A stretch of DNA of 64,000 nucleotides from Allolobophora icterica (taxonomy: Eukaryota > Annelida > Clitellata > Crassiclitellata > Lumbricidae): contig OY744606.1 of NCBI GenBank assembly GCA_963556255.1, forward strand, positions 70,639,170 through 70,703,169. Direction: 5' to 3'. Position 1 is the first letter of the stretch; each line of letters begins with the position of its first letter. Below the pieces are notes generated by a model. The model made no database searches. It saw only the letters and a program-made list of their open reading frames with translations, and was not told the origin of the DNA. The translations under genes and the position numbers were made by a program. Below are positions 16,300 through 35,924 of the stretch, one piece after another.

Positions 16300-17545
16300 T
16301 TGAAGCCATGAAATGTCATTCAACTGTTAGGCTACCCGGTACTGTTAAACGTAATATTGCGTATATTAACTTTGTGCGTCTTCCAACCAGTATAGCGCCC
16401 CAGGGTCCCCCGCTGTAGGTCAGAATCTGTGAGACGGGGATCCGCTCTCAGAACAGGCTAAAGTACGAACTTTCGCCATAGCCTAGGTTCGACTTGAATA
16501 TTCTGTAGGGAGCCCCGAAAGTTGAATTTACCCAATGATTTCTCCAACCGTAACTACTTAAAAGTAAGTAAGGTTGGAGGAAGTGAGGGGAAATCAGTGT
16601 TGTTAACAAGACCAGAATTCGAAGGCCAAGATCACATGATTCGAGACCAATACCAAAACCACACGGTTAAAAATCTAGATCAGACCACGACCTCATCTTC
16701 AAAATCAAGATCAAAAGCGAGTATCAAAGACCAGAAAACCAATTGTATAAACGGAATTTACGACAATGTGTTCTTATTAGTTTATGGCAATTGAAAGTTA
16801 TACGAACTACGATGCAGTTGTTAGCATCAATTGAATTTAAGTGCAGAATAATTATTTTATTTTATTCAAGTTAGATGTTTGTTGCATTGTTCAAAATAAT
16901 GCTGAATCACAGCAGGTTCTGTCCCCATGTCTCGCCCTATTAAGAGTCGACAAAAAACTCACCGCAGCGCCTTAGTGTTGTGCAGTATAGTTTAGCTAGG
17001 CCCTAATAGTGTATAGTGTATTGATACTAGTGTAGCAATTGTAGTAGTGAAGTGCGTTTTATAATGACGCTTTACATAGAGGAGTTGTGTGCAAATAAAG
17101 TTACTGAGCATGACGCGTCTGGTACAAAGACCATGTCATAATGTGTGATGCAGACACATGCTCTTGACCTTGTATGATCGTCAATTAAAGTGTATGTGGG
17201 TGTGTGCCACATTAATGTCCATATGTAAAAGGCTCCGTCGTATTTATTTTTTCTGCTATATGTGACCTACTTTCTATTATTAACTCGGGACTTCGACGTC
17301 TCATTCCAGATTCGTCCATTGAAATGCGTTGAACATCTCCTGTCGTTTCAGACACTACATGCATCAGACCCACCCCCAAAAGCCACGCCCTATAGTTGGT
17401 TCTAACAGCTTTGTAGTATGGAATGTCTACGGTCTACCTATGAATACTGTTCATAAACGCGCCTAAGTAATGAATCCTTGAAGCCTACAAATAAATAATT
17501 CGCAAAAATACGTTGGTCGTTATCTTTCGCAATCTTGCCTAAACC
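16300..17545. other. Gene-free 5' flank of AKR copy 2
   Basis: Its counterparts are 27430-29110 in copy 3 and, more weakly, 7000-7500 in copy 1. Shared blocks include CAAGATCACATGATTC, ACCACACGGTTAAAAATCTA and CCACCCCCAAAAGCCACGCCC. No exon was recognised. A conserved promoter might lie here, but none was located. Confidence 0.45.
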
Positions 17546-17741
17546 CAGGGCCGTAGCCAGGATTTTGTTTCGGGGGGTGTTTTCTGTTTCGGGGGTGTTT
17601 TCTCGTCCTTGAGCAAGCCGACATGCTACCGAGTCAACCGACAAAGGGGTTTGTAGCTAGTAAATGCATTATTTCATTTTTACATTATTTAATTTCGGGG
17701 GGTGTTTAAACGCCAAAAACACCCCCCTAGCTACGGCCTTG
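17546..17741. mobile_element. MITE of the GGCCGTAGC family, copy 2 (196 bp)
   Basis: It starts CAGGGCCGTAGCCAGG and ends CTAGCTACGGCCTTG, opposite in orientation to the copies at 1392 and 31092. The flanks (CTAAACC to the left, GGCTAAAC to the right) look like a worn 8-bp duplication. The homologous place in copy 3, near 29110-29120, lacks the element. Confidence 0.75.
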
Positions 17742-18321
17742 TAGGCTAAACATATATACTCGCCTAGAGAATATTTTGCAAGCATATAGTTTAAACGTGA
17801 CTCACCTGTCTGCAATACAGAATCTGCTTCAGGTGAAGACAGTCTAGACCCGTCTGAAGGCCGATTTATACAACTACATAAGACTTGGGCTCCTTCTATA
17901 GTCAGCCATGCATGCACGCGAACCAATGCATACATAGTCAACAGAAAATCATTGCAGTCACGAGAGTCAACAGTTTTTTGCATGAGCTTGGCCATCGCAC
18001 CGATCAAGGTTTTGTGGCAACGACAAACGATTGCATGCTCGCCGGTGAGACAGCAACAGCAAATCGATGTGATTGTACAAGTTTTCCTATAGCGACCGTA
18101 GGCCCTATGACCTCGACCCTGAACATTTTTAATGAATCTATTGGGTGAGGTCCATCAGCGCCGCTGTCTGTTTGATTGGGTGCAACGCCATTTAAAGTTC
18201 CCTCGTGTACTGGATCTTCCTAGCCCGAGAAGCAAATCTTCGAAACATAGCCATTATTGATAATAGAAACTGCCACGTCCAGAAACGCCCTGACGAACGC
18301 TTTAAACAGGCCAGATGTGAC

Positions 18322-18612
18322 CATGAGCGTCCGCAGGAATTTGGGGGGGGGCAAATTTTTGTAAGGGGAAAAATTTGTGTGGGGGAGAAAAGTGACGTTT
18401 GTGCATAGAATGAACAAAGAATAGGGCCTACAGGACAACTTTAAATATAAATAATGGTCAAGGACTTGCCTAAGTGATTGTGTGTTTTTGTGTCTTGAAT
18501 ACCGTGTTGGGACTGTTGTAATAATCATAATAATCAAAAGATTTTATTTTTTTTAAATATTTGCAAAATCGAGGGCGCAAATGCCCCCTTCCCTCCTCCG
18601 GACGCCCACGTA
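18322..18612. repeat. Dispersed repeat with GGACGCCCA end, copy 1
   Basis: It is alignable over its length with 22912-23194. Shared blocks are GTCCGCAGGAAT or GTCTGCAGGAAT, AAATAATGGTCAAGGACTT-like, GTGTTGGGACTGTTGTAATAA and GCAAATGCC. Both copies end in a CCTCCGGA-type block followed by CCCA, so a non-autonomous element with short inverted ends is likely. Target duplications are not clear. Confidence 0.6.
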
Positions 18613-18719
18613 CGGTGGGGAGAGCCAAATAGGATAGTTCGATGGAGACACGATACAGCGAATGAAACCACGATTCCTAAACAAACCTAAACTTAATTAC
18701 GCAGTAATTGAAATTTTTA

Positions 18720-19420
18720 GGTGATGTTCATGGTGGTGATGATGATGATAATGATGATGATGATGATAATGATGATTATTTCAGAATGGCGAAATACACC
18801 ACGATGATAATGATGATACCTAGTGTGATTGATTCGTCACTTTCCATAGTGATCAATTATTTCGATTATTGATAAATAACTGATAATTAATTCATTTATG
18901 CGGCCAATGTCTATAATGATGGTGGTGACTGGCGACAATAATCGTTGCAGCGATGTATGCGAGTGATAGTGACGATACTATTCTAACAACGACGAAGATG
19001 ATGATGATATTTTGACAACAACATCTGGTCATATAGACATCATTCATGTAGGCCTACTACACCTGCGTAAACTAAACTTTTTTGGTCGATTGTTGTATGA
19101 AAGTCATAATAACAATGTCCTTACTGTTTGTGGCAAAGGATATAGCTACAATATTGAACTTGTACCACTGTTGTGATGAGTATGGCATTGATATATCTAC
19201 GTTAGATCACAGAAGTGAGCATCTCATGTATGCCAGTTTTGCATCGGTCTGTACTTATTTTTTTGTTTTTTTTGTACTTTCTACCTTCATGGTGAATGAA
19301 CGTATATATTTTACTTCAACGTTATTCATTTCGTGCTATAGGCATACTAACCTATAATTGCTACTCTTTGCAGTTAACCTAGCTATTATGATCAATAATA
19401 ACCAGAATAGTTACTACCAT
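18720..19420. other. Unit boundary: 5' flank of AKR copy 2 and 3' flank of copy 3
   Basis: Bases 18890-19030 match 51670-51810, which is the continuation of unit 3 beyond the Polinton. Bases 19290-19420 match 9940-10040 and 1270-1380, the 3' flanks of the other copies. The unit junction therefore lies near 19050-19290. Short GAT-rich stretches occur; no gene is seen. Confidence 0.55.
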
Positions 19421-19423
19421 CAA

Positions 19424-19730
19424 TGAATCAATCTTTATTCATATTGTTAACAACAGTGACATTGAAACGAGTACGGTAGAGGGATACCTAAAGTGATCAT
19501 AGATCCCGCTAACAGGGACTCCTGATACACTGAGTAGCTAAATTACTATAGCAGACAGACGTTAGGGTAAGAAGTCTTCAACCGAAGGAAAACACTTGAC
19601 TAGGTAGCTTTACTAAGATCAGACAAGGCACACATCAATCGAATCAAGCTGTGAATAATAGTCTTCGAAAGGAAACAGGAAACCTAGCTAAGCAGCTAAA
19701 GTTACTAAACTATGACTAAGACAAAGCCAC
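19424..19730 (-). repeat. Insertion of about 300 bp, probable retrotransposon 3' fragment
   Basis: The 3' flanks of copies 1 and 2 lack this segment. Read on the minus strand it ends in AATAAAGATTGATTCATTG, which looks like a retrotransposon 3' end with a short tail. No coding sequence was recognised. Confidence 0.4.
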
Positions 19731-19845
19731 GCCACTTATTACTACATAAAACAATAATGCTACCTCCTACAGTCATACCGATAGCTAATTAATGACTCCC
19801 TACTAAGGTCTATATAGTTCCGAGTTGATTTGATGCAGATCTTTT

Positions 19846-26931
<7,086 letters not shown>

Positions 26932-27056
26932 TGCTGATTATTCTCACTTGTTATTGACGGCAAATCTGCGACGCTCAGCTGCATAGGTTACATGAAACAA
27001 AGAAATGTATTGCATTGAATTGCAATTAAGTTCCATGTAACGTAAATATGTAACGT

Positions 27057-27058
27057 AA

Positions 27059-27089
<31 letters not shown>

Positions 27090-27122
27090 TGTATGTATGT
27101 ACTGCATGTACTGTATGTACTG

Positions 27123-27156
<34 letters not shown>

Positions 27157-27430
27157 TGCACGTATGTATGTATGTATGTATGTATGTATGTATGTATGTA
27201 TGTATGTATGTATGTATGTATGTATGTATGTATGTATGTATGTATGTTTGAAGCCTTGATATGCCATTGAACTGCTAGCCACTAAATATGTATGTATGTC
27301 TGTATGTACTGTATGTACTGCATGTACTGTATATATGTATGTATGTATGTATGTATGCATGTACGTATGTATGTATGTATGTATGAATGTATGTATGTAC
27401 GTGTGTACGTATGTATGTGTGTATGTTTGA
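27057..27430. repeat. Microsatellite (GTAT)n with ACTGTATGTACTG interruptions
   Basis: Two GTAT tracts (27057-27247, 27285-27425) are separated by about 40 bp and each carries an imperfect GTACTGTATGTACTG block, so the tract itself seems to have been duplicated. It lies about 130 bp 5' of exon 1 of AKR copy 3. Confidence 0.93.
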
Positions 27431-29297
27431 AGCCATGAAATGCCATTAAACTGTTAAGCTACTGTGTTACACTAGTCTTAATATGACGTGTTTTAACTTT
27501 ACGCCTCCAAGACAGAGGTCCGCTCTCAGAACAGGCTAAAGTACGAACTCTCACCATAATTAGCCTATGATCGACGTCAATAATCTGCGGGGAGCAGGGC
27601 TGTAGTGGTAAAGTTAGAGGTGAGTACACGCTACACGCTACCGGTTAGTTTTCCTAAACAAATTAGAGGTGAGTATACGCTATAGTATTTTGTGAGTATA
27701 CGCTGTAGTATTTTATTATAAATAAATATAAAAAATTGTGAGGTGAGTATACGGTCTCTTGAGGTGAGTACACGCTGTATACCCGCGTATAGCCTCGACT
27801 ACAGTCCTGGCGGGGAGGCTCGAAATTTGATATTACCCAAGGCCTTCTCCAACCGTAACTACTTAACAGTAAGTAAGGCTGGAGGAAGTGAGGGAAATCA
27901 GTGTTGTTAGCAAGACCAGAATTTCAAGGCCAAGATCACATGATTCTAGACCAATAACAAGACCACACGGTTAAAAATCTAGATCAGACCACGACCTAAT
28001 CTTCAAAATCAAGATCAAAAGCGAGTATCAAAGACCACAAATTATCAGTTATATAGGCCCTATATCCAAACGGAATTTACGGCAATGTGTTCTTGCTAGT
28101 TTACTTCAATTGATTGTTATGTCGAATCACTATGAAGCCAATAGTTAGCATAAATTGAATTTAGGTGCAAAATATTATTTTACTTAGTTCTAGTTAGATG
28201 TTTGTCGCATTGTCCAAAATACTGAATCACGCCCTCTTAGGAGTCGACTACGAAACTCACCGCAGCGCCTTACTGTAGTGCAGTGAAGTTTAGCTTGGTG
28301 TAGTGTTGTGGTAGTAGTGTATAGTGTATACTGAGTGTAGTGAACTGCGGTTTATAACGGCACATTAGGCCTACATAGTGAAGTGGTGTGCAAACAAATT
28401 TATTGGGCATGACGTTTCTGGTGCAGTGGCGTCTAACCCCCCACGGAATATTAGAACCCCCCCCCACTCTGGCCGACTTGTAGTCTATAGGAGGCTCATA
28501 AGTCAATCAGAACTGTAAATTAATTTATTATATACCCCGGTACATTAGCATCATGCACGGTCCATAACAAAAGTTACTACAAGCTAAAAACTGAAATAAG
28601 AAGTTATTATACAATAAATGTTCATTAAAACTGTGTTCTGACCAGTGACGTTAATCCCCACTTCTGGCAACCGTGGGAGATTGTTCTCCCAACTCCCCCT
28701 TTAGTATACGCTACTGCATCTGTGTGACCTAGGCACATACTCTTGACCTGTATGATCGTCAAATAAAGTGTCTGTAGGCGTGTGCATATATAAAAGGCTC
28801 CATCGTATTTAGTTTTTTCTGCCATAATTTATGTGACCTACTTTCTATTATTAACTCGGGTCTTCGACGCCTCATTCCAGATTCGTCCATTGAAATGCGT
28901 TGAACATCTCCTGTCTTTGCAGACCATACATGCATCAGACCCACCCCCAAAAGCCACGCCCTTTAGCTGGTTCTAATAGCTTAGTAGTAGGGAATGTCTG
29001 CTATCTACCAATGGGCATTGTCCATAAACGCGCCGAAGCAATGAATCCTTAAAGCATTCAAATAAATAATTACCAAAAATACTTTGGTCGTTATCTTTTA
29101 CAATCTTGTCTAAACCTATCTTCGGCTAGAGAATATTCAACAAGCGCATAGATTAAACGTTACTACCTGTCTGAAGTACACGATCTGCTTCGGAGTATGA
29201 CTGTCTACACCCGTCTGAAGGCCGATTTATACGACTGCATAAGGCCAGGGCTCTTTATATTCAGCAATGCACGCGAACCAATCCATAACATTGTCAA
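27431..29297. other. Gene-free 5' flank of AKR copy 3
   Basis: Alignable with 16380-17950 of copy 2 apart from the missing MITE (17546-17741) and small indels. A short GGTGAGTATACGCT-type repeat occurs at 27615-27780. No exon was recognised. Confidence 0.5.
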
Positions 29298-29423
29298 CAG
29301 AAAAGCATTGGAGTCACGATGAGTCGACAGTATTTTTCATGTATTTTACTGAAGCATGATGCACGATGGCCAAGCTCATGCATGAAAAACTGTCGACTCA
29401 CAGTGACTGCAGTGATTTTTCTG
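29298..29423. repeat. Imperfect inverted repeat at the break in AKR unit 3
   Basis: The arm at 29298-29341 (CAGAAAAG...TTTTTCATG) is repeated inverted at 29381-29423. The spacer carries GATGGCCAAGCTCATG, the inverse of the sequence that follows this point in copy 2 (17983-17998). Normal order resumes only at 51480. Confidence 0.75.
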
Positions 29424-29428
29424 TATAG

Positions 29429-29890
<462 letters not shown>

Positions 29891-30789
29891 TGGTTGTAGT
29901 AGTAACCAGAGCTTCCCATTTGAGGCTATCGATCGATCGCTCTCCTTGGTCGCTCGCCTAGCAAATGTCCGCACGAGACGAAAATGGCTCGCCTAGCCGA
30001 ATGCGTCGCACCGTCGGCCGTCGCTCGATGAGTCTGAGTTAGACTCGAAGACGATAGACGAACCTGGAGCCAGACCATTATTTTATTTACCCGGCTCGGA
30101 TATGTTTAACCAGACAGTTATTGATTCTGAGCCTGTGAGGGAATGAGGGTGAGGAGTTATATCAAGGCCACCAGTATGAGTGTAGGTCCATATACGGACT
30201 TGTCCTACAACTCCACATCCCGATGTGACTAAGATGTCAATCATAAGACGGAGAGCGAGGGTGCATGATGTAAGATATTTCCAAGAAGAGTGTAACTGTG
30301 GCCCAGATCTGTGGTGTCTGACCTGCGGACCGATCACGGCGGTCAGTCTGTCGGGGTTACCTGTGTGGCTGAAAGTCTGACTGCCTGTGACTCCGTTCCT
30401 CTGGCTCTCGGTTTACCCGTGTATCTAAGTACTGTGGTACTTTTGTGGTACATATATTCCTCACTCTGTCTACCCACAGAAAACAAGGCGGAGACTGCGA
30501 TCTCTAGGAAGGTACAGTAATAAAATTCTGATTGACATTGCTTAAAAGTGGAGGATACGGTACCCCCAGTCCAAAAAGTGGGGAGTACGGTTAGCCCTTG
30601 TACCCCCTCCCCCAATTACGCCTATGGAGATAGGCCTACTAGATAGGTACAATATGCAGCTATAGCCTACGAATACGATACACAAAATACGCTGCACATA
30701 AAAACCCCGAGGTCGACCGCGCATCGCTCGCCTACCGAGTCCAGCGCGATCCATTATAAATTATCAAACCGCCTACTATTTTCAAATGG
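29891..30789. other. Stretch without a recognised gene
   Basis: Bases 30540-30640 belong to a dispersed repeat related to 776-880 (AAAAGTGGGGAGTACGG, AATTACGCCTATGGA). The rest shows no exon or repeat that I can name. Confidence 0.4.
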
Positions 30790-31501
30790 GAAGCTCTGAG
30801 GATGTAATGTATAGATGTATGGATGCGTGACATGGGTGCTAACAAAGGCTTCACAAAAGAGTGTTAGCACTGGAACGAAAATGCCATCGTAAGATTCTCA
30901 GAATAGGATGGACAGAGAACAATAAGGAATTATACAGCAGAACCAATCTGTCTGAATATCTCATGCAAAAATTATAAAGTTAAACTGTTCGGACATGAAT
31001 GAAGGAGGACAGAAAAATTAAAACTTTGATTTTTGGAATAATGGAAGGCACAAACAGAAGAGAAAGACCCCACAGGGCATGGGCTGATGACCAAGGCCGT
31101 AGCTAGGGGGGTGTTTTTGGTGTTTAAACACCGCCCGAAATTAAATAATGTAAAAATGAAATAATGCATTTACTAACACCAAACCCATTGGTCGGTTGAC
31201 ACGGTTGCTTGTCGGCTTGCTCAAGGACGAGAAAACACACCCCGAAACAGAAAACACCCCCCGAAACAAAATCCTGGCTACGGCCTTGCTGATGACATTA
31301 AAGTATGGTTCGGAGCAAGTCTCGAGAATCTGAGGCACTTGGCACTGGACATAATGGAGTGGATAGACATTGTAAGGAAGTCATCAGAAGCCTACGGGCG
31401 CCGAGTCCATGATTATTGATTGATTGGTTGATTATTGATTGGTTGATTGATTGATTGATTGATTGACTGACTGACTGACTGACTGACTGACTGACTGACT
31501 G
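30790..31501 (+). pseudogene. LINE ORF2 3' end with TTGA/CTGA tail
   Basis: Plus-strand translation across frames gives pieces such as CHRKILRIGWTENNKELYSR, IMEGTNRRERPHRAWADD and WFGASLENLRHLALD, the pattern seen at the C-terminus of non-LTR retrotransposon pol proteins, ending YGRRVHD and a stop. Stops, shifts and a MITE (31092-31288) show decay. The 3' tail is TTGA units changing to CTGA/ACTG units (about 31418-31501). Confidence 0.7.
31092..31288. mobile_element. MITE of the GGCCGTAGC family, copy 3 (197 bp)
   Basis: Ends CAAGGCCGTAGCTAGG and CTGGCTACGGCCTTG, with a perfect 8-bp duplication CTGATGAC at 31084-31091 and 31289-31296. It splits a LINE pol remnant. The copy is close to 1392-1570 but retains an extra C-rich internal block. 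Confidence 0.92.
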
Positions 31502-31996
31502 AGTAGATGACAAGTGAGCGTTTTGACGCAGGCTGTACAGAAGCGATTTGATATATTAGACTGTCTCTACAGAAAAGGGTCCACAGAGGGCCCACAGGAT
31601 CCACGGACCCTTATCAAAGATCAGTTTCCAAGCAGTGCCTATGGCTATCATGGCTAGAAGTCTTTTGAATCGCGATGACAAGTGAGTGGGCTAACGCAGT
31701 GCGCTATAGAAGTCCTAGAATACAAAAGACCCTCTCTACGGAAGCCTTTAACGCAGGCCCAATAGAAGCCTGTTGATATAAAAAGACTGGCTCTGAAGAA
31801 GCCTGACGCTATGGAAGTTCAGGGCTTTTATCACAATTGGCTATCAAAAAGGAGTGGAAGATTTTGAACGCAGGCTCAATAGAAGGAAGCCTGGGCAGGC
31901 ACCTGTTTCTCGCGAACAATCGAAAACCCCAATCCTTTAATCAACCAGTCAATCGAAATTAATATAAATACAAATAAAGTATTTTTCAATTTAAAT
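31502..31996. repeat. Left terminal inverted repeat of the Polinton
   Basis: It matches the reverse complement of 50777-51272 with only a few differences (for example CAGGCACCTGTTTCTCG against CAGGCAACTGTTTTCTCG). Identity stops at CAATTTAAAT (31996). Several GCAGGC/GAAGCC-type short motifs recur inside. No coding sequence. Confidence 0.95.
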
Positions 31997-32028
31997 AAAT
32001 GAATACGTTGTGGTATACATAAATCATA

Positions 32029-32304
32029 ATGTTAGGACAAAACTTTTGCATTTGGCTCGGTATAGGTAAAACATCCCTCTGCTGTCGCAGGTGCATTGGG
32101 GAGTACTGTTTCAAACATTTGGCACGACTGCGAAACGGTTGTGGGACAAAACCATGTGCCAAATGTGGAAGGGGTATAAAAACACACGTGGGTGAGTGTA
32201 TGAAATGTGGTTATTTCGCTAAATATTTGAGAGCTCGACGAGGTGGGTTAGTTCGCGAATTTAATAAAGAATGGAAACGTCTATCATCTATTTCAATAGA
32301 CTAG
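32029..32304 (+). CDS. Small cysteine-rich zinc-finger protein, Polinton-encoded
   Basis: 91 residues starting at ATG 32029, the first gene after the left inverted repeat. Cysteines are paired: CCRRCIGEYC near residues 18-27, CGTKPCAKC near 38-46, and CMKC near 57-60, so two or more zinc-binding knuckles are likely. The C-terminal half is basic (YLRARRGG, FNKEWKRL), which would fit nucleic acid binding. Small zinc-finger proteins are common at this place in Polintons, but I cannot match it to a named family. Inference: a regulator or DNA-binding accessory for the polymerase gene that follows 87 bp downstream. The frame is intact. Confidence 0.65.
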   Translation: MLGQNFCIWLGIGKTSLCCRRCIGEYCFKHLARLRNGCGTKPCAKCGRGIKTHVGECMKCGYFAKYLRARRGGLVREFNKEWKRLSSISID

Positions 32305-32390
32305 ATAATAAAAAATTTCTATTTAAAGAAATGATAAACTTATTATATTAGAGAAAAGTTTGCCACAGTAATATAAACTAATTTATTACT

Positions 32391-35300
32391 ATGGCATTGT
32401 CTACGAATGAAAAAATTGAACAATTGTTGGGTGAGTTTACTGGTCCCCCCGCTCTTCGAGCTGTTCTACAGAATATCTTAGACGAACCTATCCCAGATGC
32501 GGTCAAAAGGCGCTTACTACAGCCACTGCTTCCAAGGCCAATTCCTCCAGTGCGCAAGCATAGAGGGGCAAAACGTAAGGCCCTTCTGGCACAATTCGAC
32601 CCACTCCTAATTAAGAAGGATAGAGGTGGACCACCACCCTTTCTAGTACACAAAGAGCTCGCCAATCAGCTTCTGAGAGACTTTCGTGCAGAATTACCTC
32701 TTAACCACAGGCTGGAAGGAGATGCGTTGGCTTTCTTGAGTGCAATGGAGCACAACATTGAGTCGCAGCTAAACGAAGAGCTCTTAAAAAATGGCGGATT
32801 CAAATACTCTCAAGTGCTGACTGTTGATTTAGAAAAGTTGGCACCGACCCTTGACAATGTGTATGATGGCAACGCAGCTCCTGGTACTATTACCAACACG
32901 GCTTACTTTCGAAGCAAAGCAGTACCAGTTACCAATGCGGGTAAAATCCAAGGGACTATACGGAAGGCCAAGGCCGAAATACTAAAACTCCTCGAGGATT
33001 ACACCAATGAGGGGTCGGGGTGGAGGGTGAGGCGGGTCGTGGCGCTAGACCTCAGTTTTGCAAGATATAAGCCTTTCCGAGGCAAGAGCTATTTCCCAAC
33101 ACCGAAGTATATCCCCTATCATTCAGTCGTTAATGTGAAGAATGAAGACAACCGTTGCTTCGAGTGGGCAATATTATCGGCAATGTACCCAGCAGAACAC
33201 GACCCTCAACGCCCAACTAAGTATCGTGCCCACCTCCACGAGCTAAACTTTGACGATATAGAATTTCCAGTGAAGGTTACAGATATCGGTAAGTTCGAGC
33301 GTCAGAACCCTATGGTGTCCGTATCGGTCTTCGGATGGAACGAAGGGTTATATCCAATCTGTGTATCAAAGCAGACCAATAGAGACTACAATATCGATCT
33401 TCTACTGTTGGCCAGTGGCGTAAATGAAAATTTGCATTTACAGAATCACCACTACGTCTGGATTAAAGACCTTGGCCGAATTCTTCGTCAAAATAGTAAA
33501 CACAACAACAGGAAACATCCATGTCGTCGCTGCCTACACATATTCTGTAGACAAGACTTGCTGGATGCTCATATCAAGGATTGTCAGGGCATCAGTAAGA
33601 AGCCTCAGCGGATTGAGATGCCTAAGGAGGATGAAAACACCCTCAAATTTCAGAGCCATCGTAAACAGATGCAAACCCCATATATCATATACGCAGACTT
33701 TGAGGCGTTGAACGTGCCAGTCCTAAATGCGGCCATGAATCCCAACGAGAGCAACACCAGACAGATAGCTGAGCAGAAACCGTGTAGCTTCTGTTATATA
33801 GTGGTCCGATACGATGGCCGCACGAAGAAACCAGTTTTATACCGCGGAGAAAACGCCGTGGAGGAGTTCCTACAACAACTACAAGGCGAGCTAGCCTCTA
33901 TCAAACAAAGGCTGGCCACCCCAGCTAAGATGGTTATGTCAGCGGCCGATCGTCAATCATTCCGCGAGGCTATCGAATGTCACATCTGCGGAGATGCGCT
34001 CGAAGCGGACAGAGTTCGTGACCACTGCCACATTACCGGTAAGTACCGAGGTGCCGCTCACAGCGAGTGTAACTTAAAACTTAGAATATATCCCGATAAG
34101 TGCAAGGTACCGGTGGTCTTCCACAATCTGCGAGGTTACGACAGTCATCTCATCATGCAAGCGATCGGAAGTTGTGAGGCCGCACAGGATGAGGAAACTG
34201 AAATTAACTGCATCCCAAACAATATGGAGAAATACATGACATTCAACATAGGACAACTACAGTTCATCGACAGCCTCCAGTTTCTAAACAGCTCGTTGGA
34301 TAAATTATCAGGAAATCTGTCGCTTGAGGATCTGAAAGTCACAACTGCGTATATAAACGAAAACTTTGTTCATAACGAACGGTTAAAATTAGATCTGTTG
34401 AGGCGAAAGGGCGTTTATTGTTACGAATACATCCACGATTACCACCGCTTCGAAGAAGACCGACTTCCACCCAAAGAAGCGTTCTACAGCAGGCTCTCCC
34501 GAGAGAACATTTCTGATGAGGATTATCAACACGCTCAACGAGTATGGAATGAATTCGATTGTAAAACTCTGGGCGACTATCACGACTTGTATCTCCGTAC
34601 GGATGTACTTCTACTAGCCGATGTCTTCGAGACCTTCAGATCCACATCGATGAAACACTACAGTCTGGACCCGGCTAACTACTTCAGCCTACCAGGAATG
34701 GCCTGGGACGCTTTGTTGAAAAAGACAAAAATCGAGCTCGAACTTTTAACCGATATAGACATGCATTTGTTTGTAGAGAAAGGCCTCAGAGGCGGAATTT
34801 CGATGGTATCTAAGCGCTTCGCAAAAGCCAACAACCCGCAATGCCCAGATCATGATACCACGAAGCCAGAAAACTGGATCATGTACCTCGACGCTAATAA
34901 CCTCTACGGCTGGGCGATGCAACAGCCATTGCCAGTTGGAGGGTTTAGCTGGGTAAGTCCAACTCTCGATGAAGTGTTGGAAACTCCAGACGACGCGCCT
35001 GAAGGCTTCCTTCTCGAAGTCGATCTTGAGTATCCGGAGCACCTCCACGATGCTCACAACGACTATCCCCTAGCACCGGAGACCCTGACTGTCCAAGAGG
35101 AGTGGTTGAGTGACTATCAGAATGTGCTTATGAACGAGTTGGGAAGCAAGTTCACAAAGCATGTGAAGTTAGTACCAAGCCTACGACCTAAGGAGCAGTA
35201 TGTGGTCCATTATAGAAATCTCAAACTCTACCACTCGTTAGGCCTACGAGTTGCTAAAATCCATCGTGCCATTAAATTCAGGCAGGAGGCATGGATGGCT

Positions 35301-35924
35301 CCATACATTGAGATGAATACGAAATTGAGAGCGAAGGCAACGTCGGAATTTGAGAAGGATTTCTTCAAACTGGCTAATAATGCGGTCTTTGGAAAGACCA
35401 TGGAAAATCTAAGAAAAAGAATCAGGGTCAACCTGGTACCGACCTCAAAAGTTGACAAACTTCGTAAACTAATTGCCGACCCGGCCTACATATCACACAA
35501 AATCTTCAACGACAAACTCGCCGCGATTCACAGTTTGAAGAACAAGCTCAAGTTAAACAGACCTGTATATGTCGGCCAGGCTGTCCTAGACCTCAGCAAG
35601 CATCTGATGTACGACTTCTGGTACAACGATGTGAAAAACCAATACGGTGAAAAAGCCCAGTTGCTATATACAGACACTGACAGCCTGTTATTTCAGGTGG
35701 AAACTCCGAACGCTTACACCGATATGTGGAACAAAAAACACCTATACGACTTTAGTGAGTTTCCTAGAGACAACCCGTACTACGACGTCGAGAACAAGAA
35801 AGTCGTGGGCAAGTTCAAGGATGAATGTAACGGAGTGGCCATCGCCGAATTCGTAGGATTGCGTCCGAAGATGTACTCGATCTTAAAATCGGGCGGTTCA
35901 GAGATCAGGAATAGGGTGGAGTGA
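32391..35924 (+). pseudogene. Protein-primed family B DNA polymerase, main part, cut by a transposon
   Basis: Replicates the element by protein priming from its ends. Start ATG at 32391. Approximate landmarks by residue: N-terminal region of unknown fold 1-370; C2H2-like finger near 374-396 (CRRCLHIFCRQDLLDAHIKDC region); Exo I YADFEAL near 430-437; an embedded CHICG...HCH...C zinc/HNH-like segment near 530-566; Exo II HNLRGYDSHLI near 577; YHDLYLRTD near 730; motif A YLDANNLYGWAM near 831; motif B KLANNAVFGKT near 993; motif C YTDTDSLLF near 1093; LRPKMYSIL near 1158. The native reading stops at codon 1172, where a hAT element (35912-37824) is inserted; the stop at 35922-35924 is in that element's inverted repeat. 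The last 80 or so codons lie beyond it at 37833-38073. Catalytic motifs are all intact, but this copy lacks its C-terminal part. Confidence 0.93.

Noticed and set aside
16028..16323. Frames with repeated Tyr-Val-Cys-Met or Thr-Tyr-Ile-His
   Set aside because: Products of the GTAT microsatellite; the same is true at 14831-15298 and 26944-27360.
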